From positions 1-5,943 of the forward strand of contig CAKOHG010000011.1 of NCBI GenBank assembly GCA_934085565.1: DNA of 5,943 bases, written 5' to 3'. Shown here in pieces: positions 1 to 5,942 of this stretch. Origin of the DNA: an uncultured Bacilli bacterium (GTDB taxonomy: Bacteria > Bacillota_I > Bacilli_A > RF39 > UBA660). How positions within the stretch are numbered: position 1 is the stretch's first letter; the number at the start of each line of letters is the position of its first letter. Position numbers and translations under genes: made by a program. The notes under the pieces are model-generated. The model made no database searches. It was given only the letters and a program-made list of their open reading frames with translations, and was not told where the DNA came from.

Positions 1-170
1 TATATTCCTTGGCTTTGGTTATTATCAAGAGCAAGTTGTAAGCCAATATAGCTTTTTCCTGTTCCAGTGGCTCTTTTAGTGCCAACAATGTTCTCGCCTT
101 GTTTATATTTTTCTTTTATAATTTCATAACAATTCCTATTGTGATCATAGAGTTCTAGTTTCTTATTCAT
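1..170 (-). CDS. SF2 helicase with Walker A motif, copy C (5' part only, runs off the left edge)
   Basis: An open frame starts with ATG at 170 and stays open to the window edge (56 full codons). Its product matches the N-terminus of the complete helicase at 4960-1742 except at three residues (K4 for M, R12 for M, N13 for D). It contains the P-loop ATGTGKS at residues 34-40, which binds ATP phosphates and Mg in SF2 helicases. At the DNA level, 1-170 and 4791-4960 differ at 11 of 170 positions, and seven of these changes are silent, so both copies appear to be kept as working proteins. The start is fixed by a strong AAAGGAGG six bases upstream. The gene begins 37 bases after the trmR stop with no terminator between, so read-through from the map promoter is likely. 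Whether this copy is full length and how many HA repeats it carries cannot be seen. Identity as a helicase paralogue is secure; its cellular role is unknown. Confidence 0.92.
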   Translation of the reverse strand, partial: MNKKLELYDHNRNCYEIIKEKYKQGENIVGTKRATGTGKSYIGLQLALDNNQSQGI

Positions 171-176
171 CTTATA

Positions 177-184
177 CCTCCTTT
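177..184 (-). promoter_or_regulatory. Strong ribosome binding site of helicase copy C
   Basis: The minus strand reads AAAGGAGG followed by a six-base spacer and ATG at 170. This is an almost perfect match to the anti-Shine-Dalgarno end of 16S rRNA. It fixes the start of the partial helicase gene and is stronger than the site in front of copy B (GGGAG, seven-base spacer). Confidence 0.88.
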
Positions 185-207
185 AGCTTGCAAATAATAC
201 TGAAATA

Positions 208-813
208 CTACAAATTTTGAGTTTTTCTTTTAGAAATACTGATTTTATCACCAACCATTATATAAGTAGTTGAAAACTCCTCATTATTATCTAAAAAGCT
301 TATAAACTTTTTAATTCTCTTTACTAAACCTTTTTGATTTTTAGTTACAGCTTTAGTTTCATCTTCTACTAAGCCATGAAAAGATAAATTATCCGTTACT
401 ATGGTTCCTGCTATTACTAAATTATTTTTAAAATTATTAAAGAAATCTATACTGTGTCCTTTGGAGGCATCTATAAATATTAAATCAAACTTTTCTGTCA
501 ATGATACATCTATAGCATCAGCTAATATTACTTTAATTCTGTTTTCAAGATTAAATTTTTTTATGTTATTAAGAGCTAAATTATATCTCTGTTCATCTCT
601 TTCGATAGTTGTAATTTCTATATCATTATTTACTAAAGCCATTTTTATTGCTGAATAACCTATAGCTGTTCCTATTTCAAGAATTCTTTTGACATTATTT
701 TCTTTTATGTAATTACATAAATATTCTATACCGTCTTTTAGCATAATTGGAACATTGTTATTACTAGCATACACTTCTATTTTTTTTAGTTCTTCATTTT
801 TATTCATTTTCAT
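208..813 (-). CDS. trmR: TrmR-like tRNA 5-hydroxyuridine methyltransferase (class I SAM O-methyltransferase)
   Basis: The 201-residue product has a class I Rossmann methyltransferase fold: SAM-binding motif I LEIGTAIGYSA at 45-55, the ribose-binding acid E71 in TIERD, and metal-ligand candidates D115 (FIDASKG) and D141-N142 (VTDNLSFHGLV). Residues 9-195 resemble Bacillus subtilis YrrM/TrmR as I recall it, notably VPIM, LEIGTAIGYSAI and the C-terminal VGD.ISISK. TrmR methylates 5-hydroxyuridine at tRNA wobble position 34 to 5-methoxyuridine, which broadens codon reading; action in the cytosol on tRNA is family knowledge. The protein lacks roughly 20 residues found at the N-terminus of the Bacillus enzyme. 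The start overlaps the map stop by 14 bases, indicating translational coupling. ATG at 813 has only a weak AAGG four bases upstream; ATG at 807 (ten-base spacer) is an alternative. The partner hydroxylation genes (trhP, trhO) are not in the window. A generic small-molecule O-methyltransferase is the main alternative. Confidence 0.87.
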   Translation of the reverse strand: MKMNKNEELKKIEVYASNNNVPIMLKDGIEYLCNYIKENNVKRILEIGTAIGYSAIKMALVNNDIEITTIERDEQRYNLALNNIKKFNLENRIKVILADAIDVSLTEKFDLIFIDASKGHSIDFFNNFKNNLVIAGTIVTDNLSFHGLVEDETKAVTKNQKGLVKRIKKFISFLDNNEEFSTTYIMVGDKISISKRKTQNL

Positions 814-1561
814 CTAACCTTGGTGTTAATATTTCATAACCATCTTTTGTTACTAATACTGTATGCTCATAATGTGCTGCTGGTTTTCCATCCATAGTTT
901 TTATTGTCCAATCATCATCTTCCATATAAATATCAGCTGTTCCTAAATTTAACATAGGTTCGATGCATATAACCATTCCTTCTTTTAATTTTGGTCCTGT
1001 ATTTGGTCTTCCATAATTAGGAACATCTGGATCTTCATGCATTTCTGTTCCTATACCATGACCAACTAATTCTTTTACGATTCCTAAATTATGTTTAGTA
1101 GCATACTTTTCTACAGCATTTGAAATATCTCCTATACGAGCTCCTGGCTTTACCTCCTTTACTCCTTCATATAATGCTTCTTTAGTATATTTCATTAAAT
1201 TCTTTTTATCTTCAGATATATCTCCTATAGCATAAGTCCAGGCAGCATCTCCTTGATATCCATGGTAACCTATTACCATATCTATAGTGATAATATCACC
1301 ATTTTTTAACTTTCTGTTACTTGGTATTCCATGAACAACCTCATCATTTATACTAGTACAAAGTGTAGCTGGAAAGCCTTCATATCCTTTACAAGTAGGT
1401 ACTCCTCCCATACTTCTTATATAATCCTCAGCAAGCTTATCTAGTTCTTTGGTGGTAATACCAGGCTTAAGATATTGTTTTAAATATTTATGTGTTTTAG
1501 ATACCATAAGACCAGCTTGTCTCATTAATTCTATTTCATGTTCACTTTTTATAGTTATCAT
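800..1561 (-). CDS. map: Type I methionine aminopeptidase
   Basis: The 253-residue product removes the initiator methionine from new proteins in the cytosol. All catalytic residues of the pita-bread metalloprotease family are present: metal ligands D94 (ITIDM), D105 (GDAAW), H168 (GHGIGTEMH), E201 (CIEPML) and E232 (YEHTVLV), plus H77 (VVHGIP) and H175. The length fits the short bacterial type Ia enzymes, with no N-terminal zinc-finger extension. An in-frame ATG lies eight codons upstream at 1585, but AAAAGGAG sits between the two and is correctly spaced only for ATG at 1561, where the conserved start MITIKSEHEIELMR also begins. A near-consensus promoter lies about 80 bases upstream. The gene overlaps the downstream methyltransferase gene by 14 bases, so the two form an operon. 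Many Firmicutes carry map beside secY-adk in the ribosomal protein cluster; this copy is elsewhere, so it may be a second map gene (inference). Confidence 0.96.
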   Translation of the reverse strand: MITIKSEHEIELMRQAGLMVSKTHKYLKQYLKPGITTKELDKLAEDYIRSMGGVPTCKGYEGFPATLCTSINDEVVHGIPSNRKLKNGDIITIDMVIGYHGYQGDAAWTYAIGDISEDKKNLMKYTKEALYEGVKEVKPGARIGDISNAVEKYATKHNLGIVKELVGHGIGTEMHEDPDVPNYGRPNTGPKLKEGMVICIEPMLNLGTADIYMEDDDWTIKTMDGKPAAHYEHTVLVTKDGYEILTPRLDENE

Positions 1562-1569
1562 ATTTAACA

Positions 1570-1577
1570 CTCCTTTT
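1570..1577 (-). promoter_or_regulatory. Ribosome binding site that sets the map start
   Basis: The minus strand reads AAAAGGAG, then an eight-base spacer and ATG at 1561. The site lies downstream of the in-frame ATG at 1585, which argues against the longer 261-residue reading. Confidence 0.85.
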
Positions 1578-1620
1578 ATCGTCATATTTATAGATATTTG
1601 TTTCTTGATTTAAACTTTTT

Positions 1621-1635
1621 TGTAACTTTATTACA
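1621..1635 (-). promoter_or_regulatory. Possible operator or 5'-end hairpin, TGTAA-N5-TTACA
   Basis: A perfect inverted repeat with five-base arms (1621-1625 and 1631-1635) and a five-base centre lies where transcription from the map promoter is expected to begin (about 1634-1636). It could be a small repressor site or a short stem at the 5' end of the mRNA. The arms are short and could arise by chance in DNA this AT-rich; I do not recognise the regulator. Confidence 0.25.
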
Positions 1636-1641
1636 TACAGT

Positions 1642-1670
1642 ATTATAGCATGTATTTGGTGCTTTTTCAA
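1642..1670 (-). promoter_or_regulatory. Sigma-A promoter of map-trmR
   Basis: The minus strand carries TTGAAA (1670-1665), a 17-base spacer and a perfect TATAAT (1647-1642). Expected transcription start is near 1635, giving a 5' leader of about 73 bases before map. The promoter lies just after the terminator of the helicase transcript and faces map and trmR. With no terminator seen after trmR, it may also serve helicase copy C. Confidence 0.85.
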
Positions 1671-1683
1671 TTATGGTATTATG

Positions 1684-1726
1684 AAAAAGAATTATACTAT
1701 TCTAATAATATTAAAATAAGTATAAT
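1684..1726 (-). terminator. Intrinsic terminator after helicase copy B
   Basis: On the minus strand a left arm of 17 bases (1726-1710) and a right arm of 16 bases (1706-1691) pair with one bulged T and one G-T wobble around a three-base loop. TCTTTTT follows at 1690-1684. The stem starts 15 bases past the helicase stop. The stem is almost all A-T pairs, so its strength is uncertain, but length, tight loop and T-run fit a Rho-independent terminator that separates the helicase unit from the map promoter. Confidence 0.75.
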
Positions 1727-1741
1727 CTATATTTTTAATAA

Positions 1742-4700
1742 TTATCTTTTTTTATTAAGAGATAATTGTTTTATAAATTGTTTGTTGATGTTATCTATAT
1801 CATCTTTTGATGATATTTCTTTTATTTTTACATTATTTAGTAGAGATTTTATTCTGTTTAAAATTTCTTTTTGCTTCTTTATTGCATTTTTATCAGTTAT
1901 TTGTTGAGTTTGTAATTTATTGTCTGTATTTTTAGTAAACCAAGTCATACCAATACTTTCTAATTTAGATATTTGTTCAAAAGATAAATTTCCTGTTTTA
2001 TATGCATTTTTTTGAGTGTTAATCCAACTACCTAGATTAATTTTTCCATCTTCTTCTCGTTCCCAACCGTTATTGGTTTTAAAGCCTTTAGGTACTTTTA
2101 AATCTTCATGATGTTCATAATATATTTTTGCATATTCATACATTTCTTCCCAGGATAATTTACTTCTTTTTCTTGTCTCAAAACACACTTTTATTGCTAG
2201 TAATAATTTTCCTCTTTCACTATTTGGATCAGTACTTTGTCTTTGTGTACTAATCCACACTCCTAAATTTATTTTTCCATCATCTGCTTGTTCCCATCCG
2301 TTATTGGTTTTAAAACCTTGAGGTACTTTTAAATCTTCATGATGTTCATAATATATTTTTGCATATTCATACATTTCTTCCCAAGATAATTTACTTCTTT
2401 TTCTTGTTTCAAAGCGCATTTTTATTGCTAGTAATAATTTTCCTCTTTCACTATTTGGAGCAGTACTTTGTCTTTGTGTACTAATCCAAGTTCCTAGATT
2501 GATTTTTCCATCTTCATCTTCTTTCCAACCATTATTAGTTTTAAAACCTAGAGGTACCTCTAAATTACCATGATGCTCATAATAAATTTTTGCATATTCA
2601 TACATTTCTTCCCATATCAAACTTTTTCTTATTTCAAAACACATTTTTATTGCTAGTAATAATTTTCCTCTTTCACTATTTGGAGAAGTATTTTTTCTTT
2701 GTGTACTAATCCAACCACCTAGATTAATTTTTCCATCTTCATCTCGTTCCCAACCATTATTAGTTTTAAATCTAGCAGGTACATTTAAATTACCATGATG
2801 TTCATAATAAATTTTTGCATATTCATACATTTCTTCCCAGGACAATTTACTTTTTTTTCTAGTTTCAAAACGCATTTTTATTGCTAGTAATAATTCCCCT
2901 TTTTCACTATTTGGATCAACTCTATGCCTTTGAGCATTAATCCACACCCCTAAATTGATTTTTCCATTTTCATCTCTTTGCCACCCATCATTTGTTTTAA
3001 AGTCAAAAGGTACTTTTAAATCACCATGATGTTCATAATATATTTTTGCATATTCATACATTTCTTCCCATGTCAAACTTTTTCTTATTCCAAAACACAT
3101 TTTTATTGCTAATAATAATTTTTCTCTTTCGCTATTTGGATCAACTCTACATCTTTGTTTACTAATCCACACCCCTAAATTGATTTTTCCATTTTCATCT
3201 CTTTGCCACCCATCATTTGTTTTAAAGTCAAAAGGTACTTTTAAATCGCCATGATGTTCATAATATATTTTTGCATATTCATACATTTCCTCCCAAGTTA
3301 AGTATTTTCTTTCAAAACACATTTTTATTGCTAATAATAATTTTCCTCTTTCGCTATTTGGATCAACATTATATCTTTGATTACTAATCCATTTGCCTAA
3401 ATTTATTTTTCCATCATCTGCTTGTTCCCATCCATTATTAGTTTTAAAATCTTGAGGTACTTCTAGATTGTCATGATGTTCATAATATATTTTTGCATAT
3501 TCATACATTCTATCCCAAGAATTAGATAATCTTTCCTTTAAATCTATTAGAGCTTTTAGAATATCAATATTTTCTACTTCAATATCAAATGAGGCATCTG
3601 TTATGGCTATTTTTCTTTTAGTATTTCCTGTTTTTTCAGATACTTGTTTTATTCTATCTTTTAATTCATTTTCTAATTCTTCTATATATTCATAATTACA
3701 GGCTAAATCTATTACTAAAGGAGATAGTAATTTAGATATTAGTTCTTCTTTGGAAGTATCTTCCTCTATTGAAATATCTTTATAAAGACATATTTTTTGT
3801 AATTCTTCTTTAGAATACTTCATTAACTTTTCTGTTTCTTTTTTGAGGTTTCTTCCTACTGTTAAGGCTCTACCAAGCCACTCAAATAAAACTATATCGG
3901 ACATTGTTTTTCTTCCTAAGATAACTCCATCTACACCTGGAGCATGTATTCCTTCATTATATTGATTTATAACAAGAATAATTCTTAGTTTATTTTTACA
4001 ATCATTTCCCTCTAGGTCAACATCATTGTAAAAAGCTTCACGATTTTTTTCACCTAGTTTACCCATTTCTGAAGTTGTTGTATAAATTACAATATCTTCT
4101 TCATTATACTTTTCTTTTAGAGAATTTATTAATTGGGATTTAATTGTTTCAATATCATTTATTCCTTCTTCTGGTGATATAGGGCAAAAATAAATATACT
4201 TACCATCTGGTTTTAAATTTTTAAGTAAAATATCTTTTGTTGAAGGAGCTGATGAAACTCTTTTAGTAATATCTTTTAATATACGTAAATATTGCTTTTG
4301 CTCTTTTTTTGTGAAGTCTCCAGAAAGAATTTTTTCTTCTAGCTCTTTAAGTTCATCTGTTAAAGATAATTTAGGATAGGCTGTTTTATAGATGAACTTG
4401 GGTAATACTCCATCAATTATAGCATCACATAAATCGTATTGACCAACTATTTTATCTGAAAATAGTTCATCTCCACCTTCAAGTGCCATATCTCTTTCGT
4501 AAGATGTTCCTCTATCTCTTACTGTATAAGCAGTCATACCAAATATCTTGATATTAGGGTGTGTTTCGATAAGAGTTTTTATTCTTTGCCACCAAACTGG
4601 AGCACCTAAATGATGAAACTCGTCTATTACTAAAAAATCACATTTTAAATTTTTTATTTCTTCATAAGACATGTAAACTAGACTTTGGTATGTCATAAAG

Positions 4701-4960
4701 TTAAGATTTTTAAAGTCATCCATTGTAACATTTGGATCATTTGAAATTATTTCTTGTAAATGTTCAAATATTCCCTTTAAAGGAGCTAAATATATTCCTT
4801 GGCTTTGGTTATTATCAAGAGCAAGTTGTAAGCCAATATAACTTTTACCTGTTCCGGTTGCTCTTTTTGTACCAACAATGTTCTCGCCTTGTTTATATTT
4901 TTCTTTTATAATTTCATAACAATCCATATTGTGATCATAGAGTTCTAACATCTTATTCAT
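1742..4960 (-). CDS. SF2 DEAD/DEAH-type helicase with seven tandem HA repeats, copy B
   Basis: This 1072-residue protein is a complete superfamily 2 ATPase/helicase. Motif I ATGTGKS is at 34-40, motif Ia region YLAPL at 57-61, MTYQS at 89-93, motif II DEFH at 113-116, motif III-like GMTAY at 141-145, a motif IV-like YIYFCPIS at 255-262, motif V NEGIHAPGVDGV at 335-346 and motif VI EWLGRALTVGR at 360-370. Motif VI departs from the usual QxxGRxxR: E360 replaces Q and T367 replaces the second R, with R370 nearby. Residues 381-412 look SAP-like. Seven HA repeats, each built on WEEMYEYAKIYYEHH, fill 482-1011, then a charged tail of 61 residues. HA domains are thought to bind nucleic acid. No nuclease or methylase domain is visible and no signal peptide or membrane segment is seen, so a cytosolic nucleic-acid remodeller is likely. 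The ATG has GGGAG seven bases upstream and overlaps the small upstream gene by ATGA. Substrate and biological role are unknown. Confidence 0.93.
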   Translation of the reverse strand: MNKMLELYDHNMDCYEIIKEKYKQGENIVGTKRATGTGKSYIGLQLALDNNQSQGIYLAPLKGIFEHLQEIISNDPNVTMDDFKNLNFMTYQSLVYMSYEEIKNLKCDFLVIDEFHHLGAPVWWQRIKTLIETHPNIKIFGMTAYTVRDRGTSYERDMALEGGDELFSDKIVGQYDLCDAIIDGVLPKFIYKTAYPKLSLTDELKELEEKILSGDFTKKEQKQYLRILKDITKRVSSAPSTKDILLKNLKPDGKYIYFCPISPEEGINDIETIKSQLINSLKEKYNEEDIVIYTTTSEMGKLGEKNREAFYNDVDLEGNDCKNKLRIILVINQYNEGIHAPGVDGVILGRKTMSDIVLFEWLGRALTVGRNLKKETEKLMKYSKEELQKICLYKDISIEEDTSKEELISKLLSPLVIDLACNYEYIEELENELKDRIKQVSEKTGNTKRKIAITDASFDIEVENIDILKALIDLKERLSNSWDRMYEYAKIYYEHHDNLEVPQDFKTNNGWEQADDGKINLGKWISNQRYNVDPNSERGKLLLAIKMCFERKYLTWEEMYEYAKIYYEHHGDLKVPFDFKTNDGWQRDENGKINLGVWISKQRCRVDPNSEREKLLLAIKMCFGIRKSLTWEEMYEYAKIYYEHHGDLKVPFDFKTNDGWQRDENGKINLGVWINAQRHRVDPNSEKGELLLAIKMRFETRKKSKLSWEEMYEYAKIYYEHHGNLNVPARFKTNNGWERDEDGKINLGGWISTQRKNTSPNSERGKLLLAIKMCFEIRKSLIWEEMYEYAKIYYEHHGNLEVPLGFKTNNGWKEDEDGKINLGTWISTQRQSTAPNSERGKLLLAIKMRFETRKRSKLSWEEMYEYAKIYYEHHEDLKVPQGFKTNNGWEQADDGKINLGVWISTQRQSTDPNSERGKLLLAIKVCFETRKRSKLSWEEMYEYAKIYYEHHEDLKVPKGFKTNNGWEREEDGKINLGSWINTQKNAYKTGNLSFEQISKLESIGMTWFTKNTDNKLQTQQITDKNAIKKQKEILNRIKSLLNNVKIKEISSKDDIDNINKQFIKQLSLNKKR
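1928..3517 (-). repeat. Seven in-frame HA-domain repeats in helicase copy B
   Basis: The codon for the M of MYEYAKIYYEHH recurs at 3508, 3286, 3061, 2830, 2605, 2374 and 2143, giving periods of 222, 225, 231, 225, 231 and 231 bp (74-77 residues). Each unit reads W-EEMYEYAKIYYEHH, then LKVP/LNVP, FKTNNGW, DGKINLG-WI--QR, and in units 1-6 NSE-G-LLLAIK-F. The last unit ends differently (TGNLSFEQISKLESIG-TWF), close to a standalone HA domain, and so forms a cap. Length changes between units fall in the linker before W (for example ERKYLT versus ETRKRSKLS). Confidence 0.95.
2938..3295 (-). repeat. Near-identical 133-bp direct repeat in HA units 2 and 3
   Basis: Bases 2938-3070 and 3163-3295 are the same at 131 of 133 positions; differences are at 3023/3248 and 3065/3290. 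The offset of 225 bp is exactly one repeat unit. The shared stretch encodes the WEEMYEYAKIYYEHHGDLKV...NLGVWI part of both units. Such identity, including silent sites, points to recent unit duplication or gene conversion. Confidence 0.92.
4791..4960 (-). repeat. Dispersed direct repeat shared with 1-170 (helicase 5' ends)
   Basis: This stretch and 1-170 are co-linear without gaps and differ at 11 positions. Six differences are at third codon positions and a seventh is a silent first-position change in a leucine codon. Similarity stops almost exactly at the start codon: beyond a shared AAG the leaders are unrelated. The repeat certainly extends past the left edge. The offset between copies is 4790 bp. 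Confidence 0.95.
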
Positions 4961-5199
4961 CTTGTTTCTCCCAAAAGTTCAATATCAATAACTTTATTAT
5001 TATCAACTATTTGCTCTGTTATAATTACTTTATCTTCTTTCATAATATTTATATTTTTCTCGTTTTGTAATTGAATTATTTCTTTTATTCCTTCCGTAGT
5101 TTCTACTTGAAAACCTATTTTGTTAGAATTATAAATATTTGTATTATCATTTTCTGGAATAAATACCTTTAATACTTTTCCTTCAATTTTTTTCATCAT
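4957..5199 (-). CDS. Small probable beta-rich protein encoded between helicase copies A and B
   Basis: The product is 80 residues from ATG at 5199. I do not recognise a family. It reads as alternating short hydrophobic strands (GKVLKVFIP, KIGFQVET, IKEIIQLQ, DKVIITEQI, KVIDIELLG), which would suit a small beta-barrel such as an OB or S1-like nucleic-acid binder; that fold is a guess from pattern alone. There is no cysteine pair, signal peptide or membrane segment. A GTG at 5205 would give two more residues, but it lies inside the ribosome site AAGGTGA, so ATG at 5199, or the adjacent ATG at 5196, is preferred. The gene starts 17 bases after the stop of helicase A and its TGA overlaps the ATG of helicase B (ATGA), so all three are translated from one mRNA. 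The position suggests an accessory subunit or regulator of the helicases. An unrelated linker gene remains possible. Confidence 0.8.
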   Translation of the reverse strand: MMKKIEGKVLKVFIPENDNTNIYNSNKIGFQVETTEGIKEIIQLQNEKNINIMKEDKVIITEQIVDNNKVIDIELLGETR

Positions 5200-5201
5200 A
5201 C

Positions 5202-5208
5202 TCACCTT
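5202..5208 (-). promoter_or_regulatory. Ribosome binding site of the small gene
   Basis: The minus strand reads AAGGTGA, complementary to the 16S rRNA tail, three bases before ATG at 5199 and six before ATG at 5196. It contains the GTG at 5205, which rules against that codon as the start. Confidence 0.7.
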
Positions 5209-5216
5209 CTTAGTAT

Positions 5217-5942
5217 TTATCTTTTTTTATTATTTAATCTATCTATAAATTGCTTGTTAATATTATCTATATCATCTTTTGATGATATTTCTTTTATTTT
5301 TATACTACTTAGTAGAGATTTCATTCTATTTAAAATCTCTTTTTGTTTCTTTATTGCGTTTTTATCAGTTATTTGTTGAGTTTGTAATTTATTATCATTG
5401 TTTTTAGTAAACCAAATTATTCCAATACTTTCTAATTTAGATATTTGTTCAAAAGATAATTCACCTGTTTTATACATTGTTTTTTGATTATTAATCCATG
5501 CTCCCAAATTTATTTTACCATCTTCATCTCTTTCCCATCCATTATTGGTTTTAAAGTATCTATGTACTTTTAAATTGCCATGATGTTCATAATAAATTTT
5601 GGCATATTTATACATTTCTTCCCATGTTAAATTTTTTTTGGTTTCAAAGCACATTTTTATTGCTAGTAATAATTTTCCTCTTTCACTATTTGAATCAGTA
5701 TTTTGTTTTTGTTTACTAATCCAACCACCTAAATTAATTTTTCCATCTTTATCTCGTTCCCAACCGTTATTGGTTTTAAAACCTTGAGGTACTTTTAAAT
5801 CTTCATGATGTTCATAATATATTTTTGCATATTCATACATTTCTTCCCAAGTTAATTTACTTTTCACTCTTTCAAAACGCATTTTTATTGCTAGTAATAA
5901 TTTCCCTCTTTCGCTAGTTGGATCAACATTTTGCCTTTGGTT
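5217..5942 (-). CDS. HA-repeat helicase, copy A (3' part only, runs off the right edge)
   Basis: The visible 241 residues hold the end of one HA repeat, two full repeats (M codons of MYEYAKIYYEHH and MYKYAKIYYEHH at 5840 and 5615, 225 bp apart) and the C-terminal tail. An ATG at 5882 is internal, not the start: the frame stays open upstream and encodes NQRQNVDPTSERGKLLLAIK, standard repeat sequence. The final repeat and tail closely match copy B (shared FEQISKLESIG, KLQTQQITDKNAIKKQKEIL, KEISSKDDIDNINKQFI), with one residue fewer near the end (DRLNNKKR versus KQLSLNKKR). By analogy with copy B the missing N-terminal part should be an SF2 ATPase core, but that lies outside the window and a standalone HA protein cannot be excluded. 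The stop is 17 bases before the small gene, so the two share a transcript. Confidence 0.9.
   Translation of the reverse strand, partial: NQRQNVDPTSERGKLLLAIKMRFERVKSKLTWEEMYEYAKIYYEHHEDLKVPQGFKTNNGWERDKDGKINLGGWISKQKQNTDSNSERGKLLLAIKMCFETKKNLTWEEMYKYAKIYYEHHGNLKVHRYFKTNNGWERDEDGKINLGAWINNQKTMYKTGELSFEQISKLESIGIIWFTKNNDNKLQTQQITDKNAIKKQKEILNRMKSLLSSIKIKEISSKDDIDNINKQFIDRLNNKKR

Noticed and set aside
171..222. Possible separate promoter for helicase copy C (TATTAT at 199-194)
   Set aside because: No -35 hexamer is present at a usable distance, so it was not listed; a start deeper inside trmR cannot be ruled out.
401..658. Plus-strand open frame of 85 codons
   Set aside because: It lies wholly inside the trmR-like gene on the opposite strand, has no ribosome site and encodes a low-complexity hydrophobic product; it is a shadow of the real gene.
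1691..1720. TATAAT at 1696-1691 as a second promoter
   Set aside because: No convincing -35 at 16-18 bases, and the hexamer is part of the right arm of the terminator stem.
1562..1741. Riboswitch or T-box in the leader of map
   Set aside because: The leader is only about 73 bases, AT-rich, and has no recognisable conserved core or anti-terminator structure.
1650..1907. Plus-strand open frame of 85 codons
   Set aside because: It runs antisense across the terminator and the helicase 3' end, and its F/I/L-rich product is typical of reverse-strand AT-rich DNA.
1928..3517. Periodic repeats considered as a CRISPR array or minisatellite
   Set aside because: The period is 222-231 bp, the repeats are continuous, and each is a codon-aligned protein domain; there are no short palindromic repeats with unique spacers.
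1742..4960. Type I or III restriction enzyme subunit
   Set aside because: The ATPase core is similar to ResIII-type proteins, but no nuclease motif, methylase or specificity gene is present in the window.
5599..5787. Plus-strand open frame of 62 codons
   Set aside because: It is antisense to well-conserved HA repeats in copy A and has no independent support.
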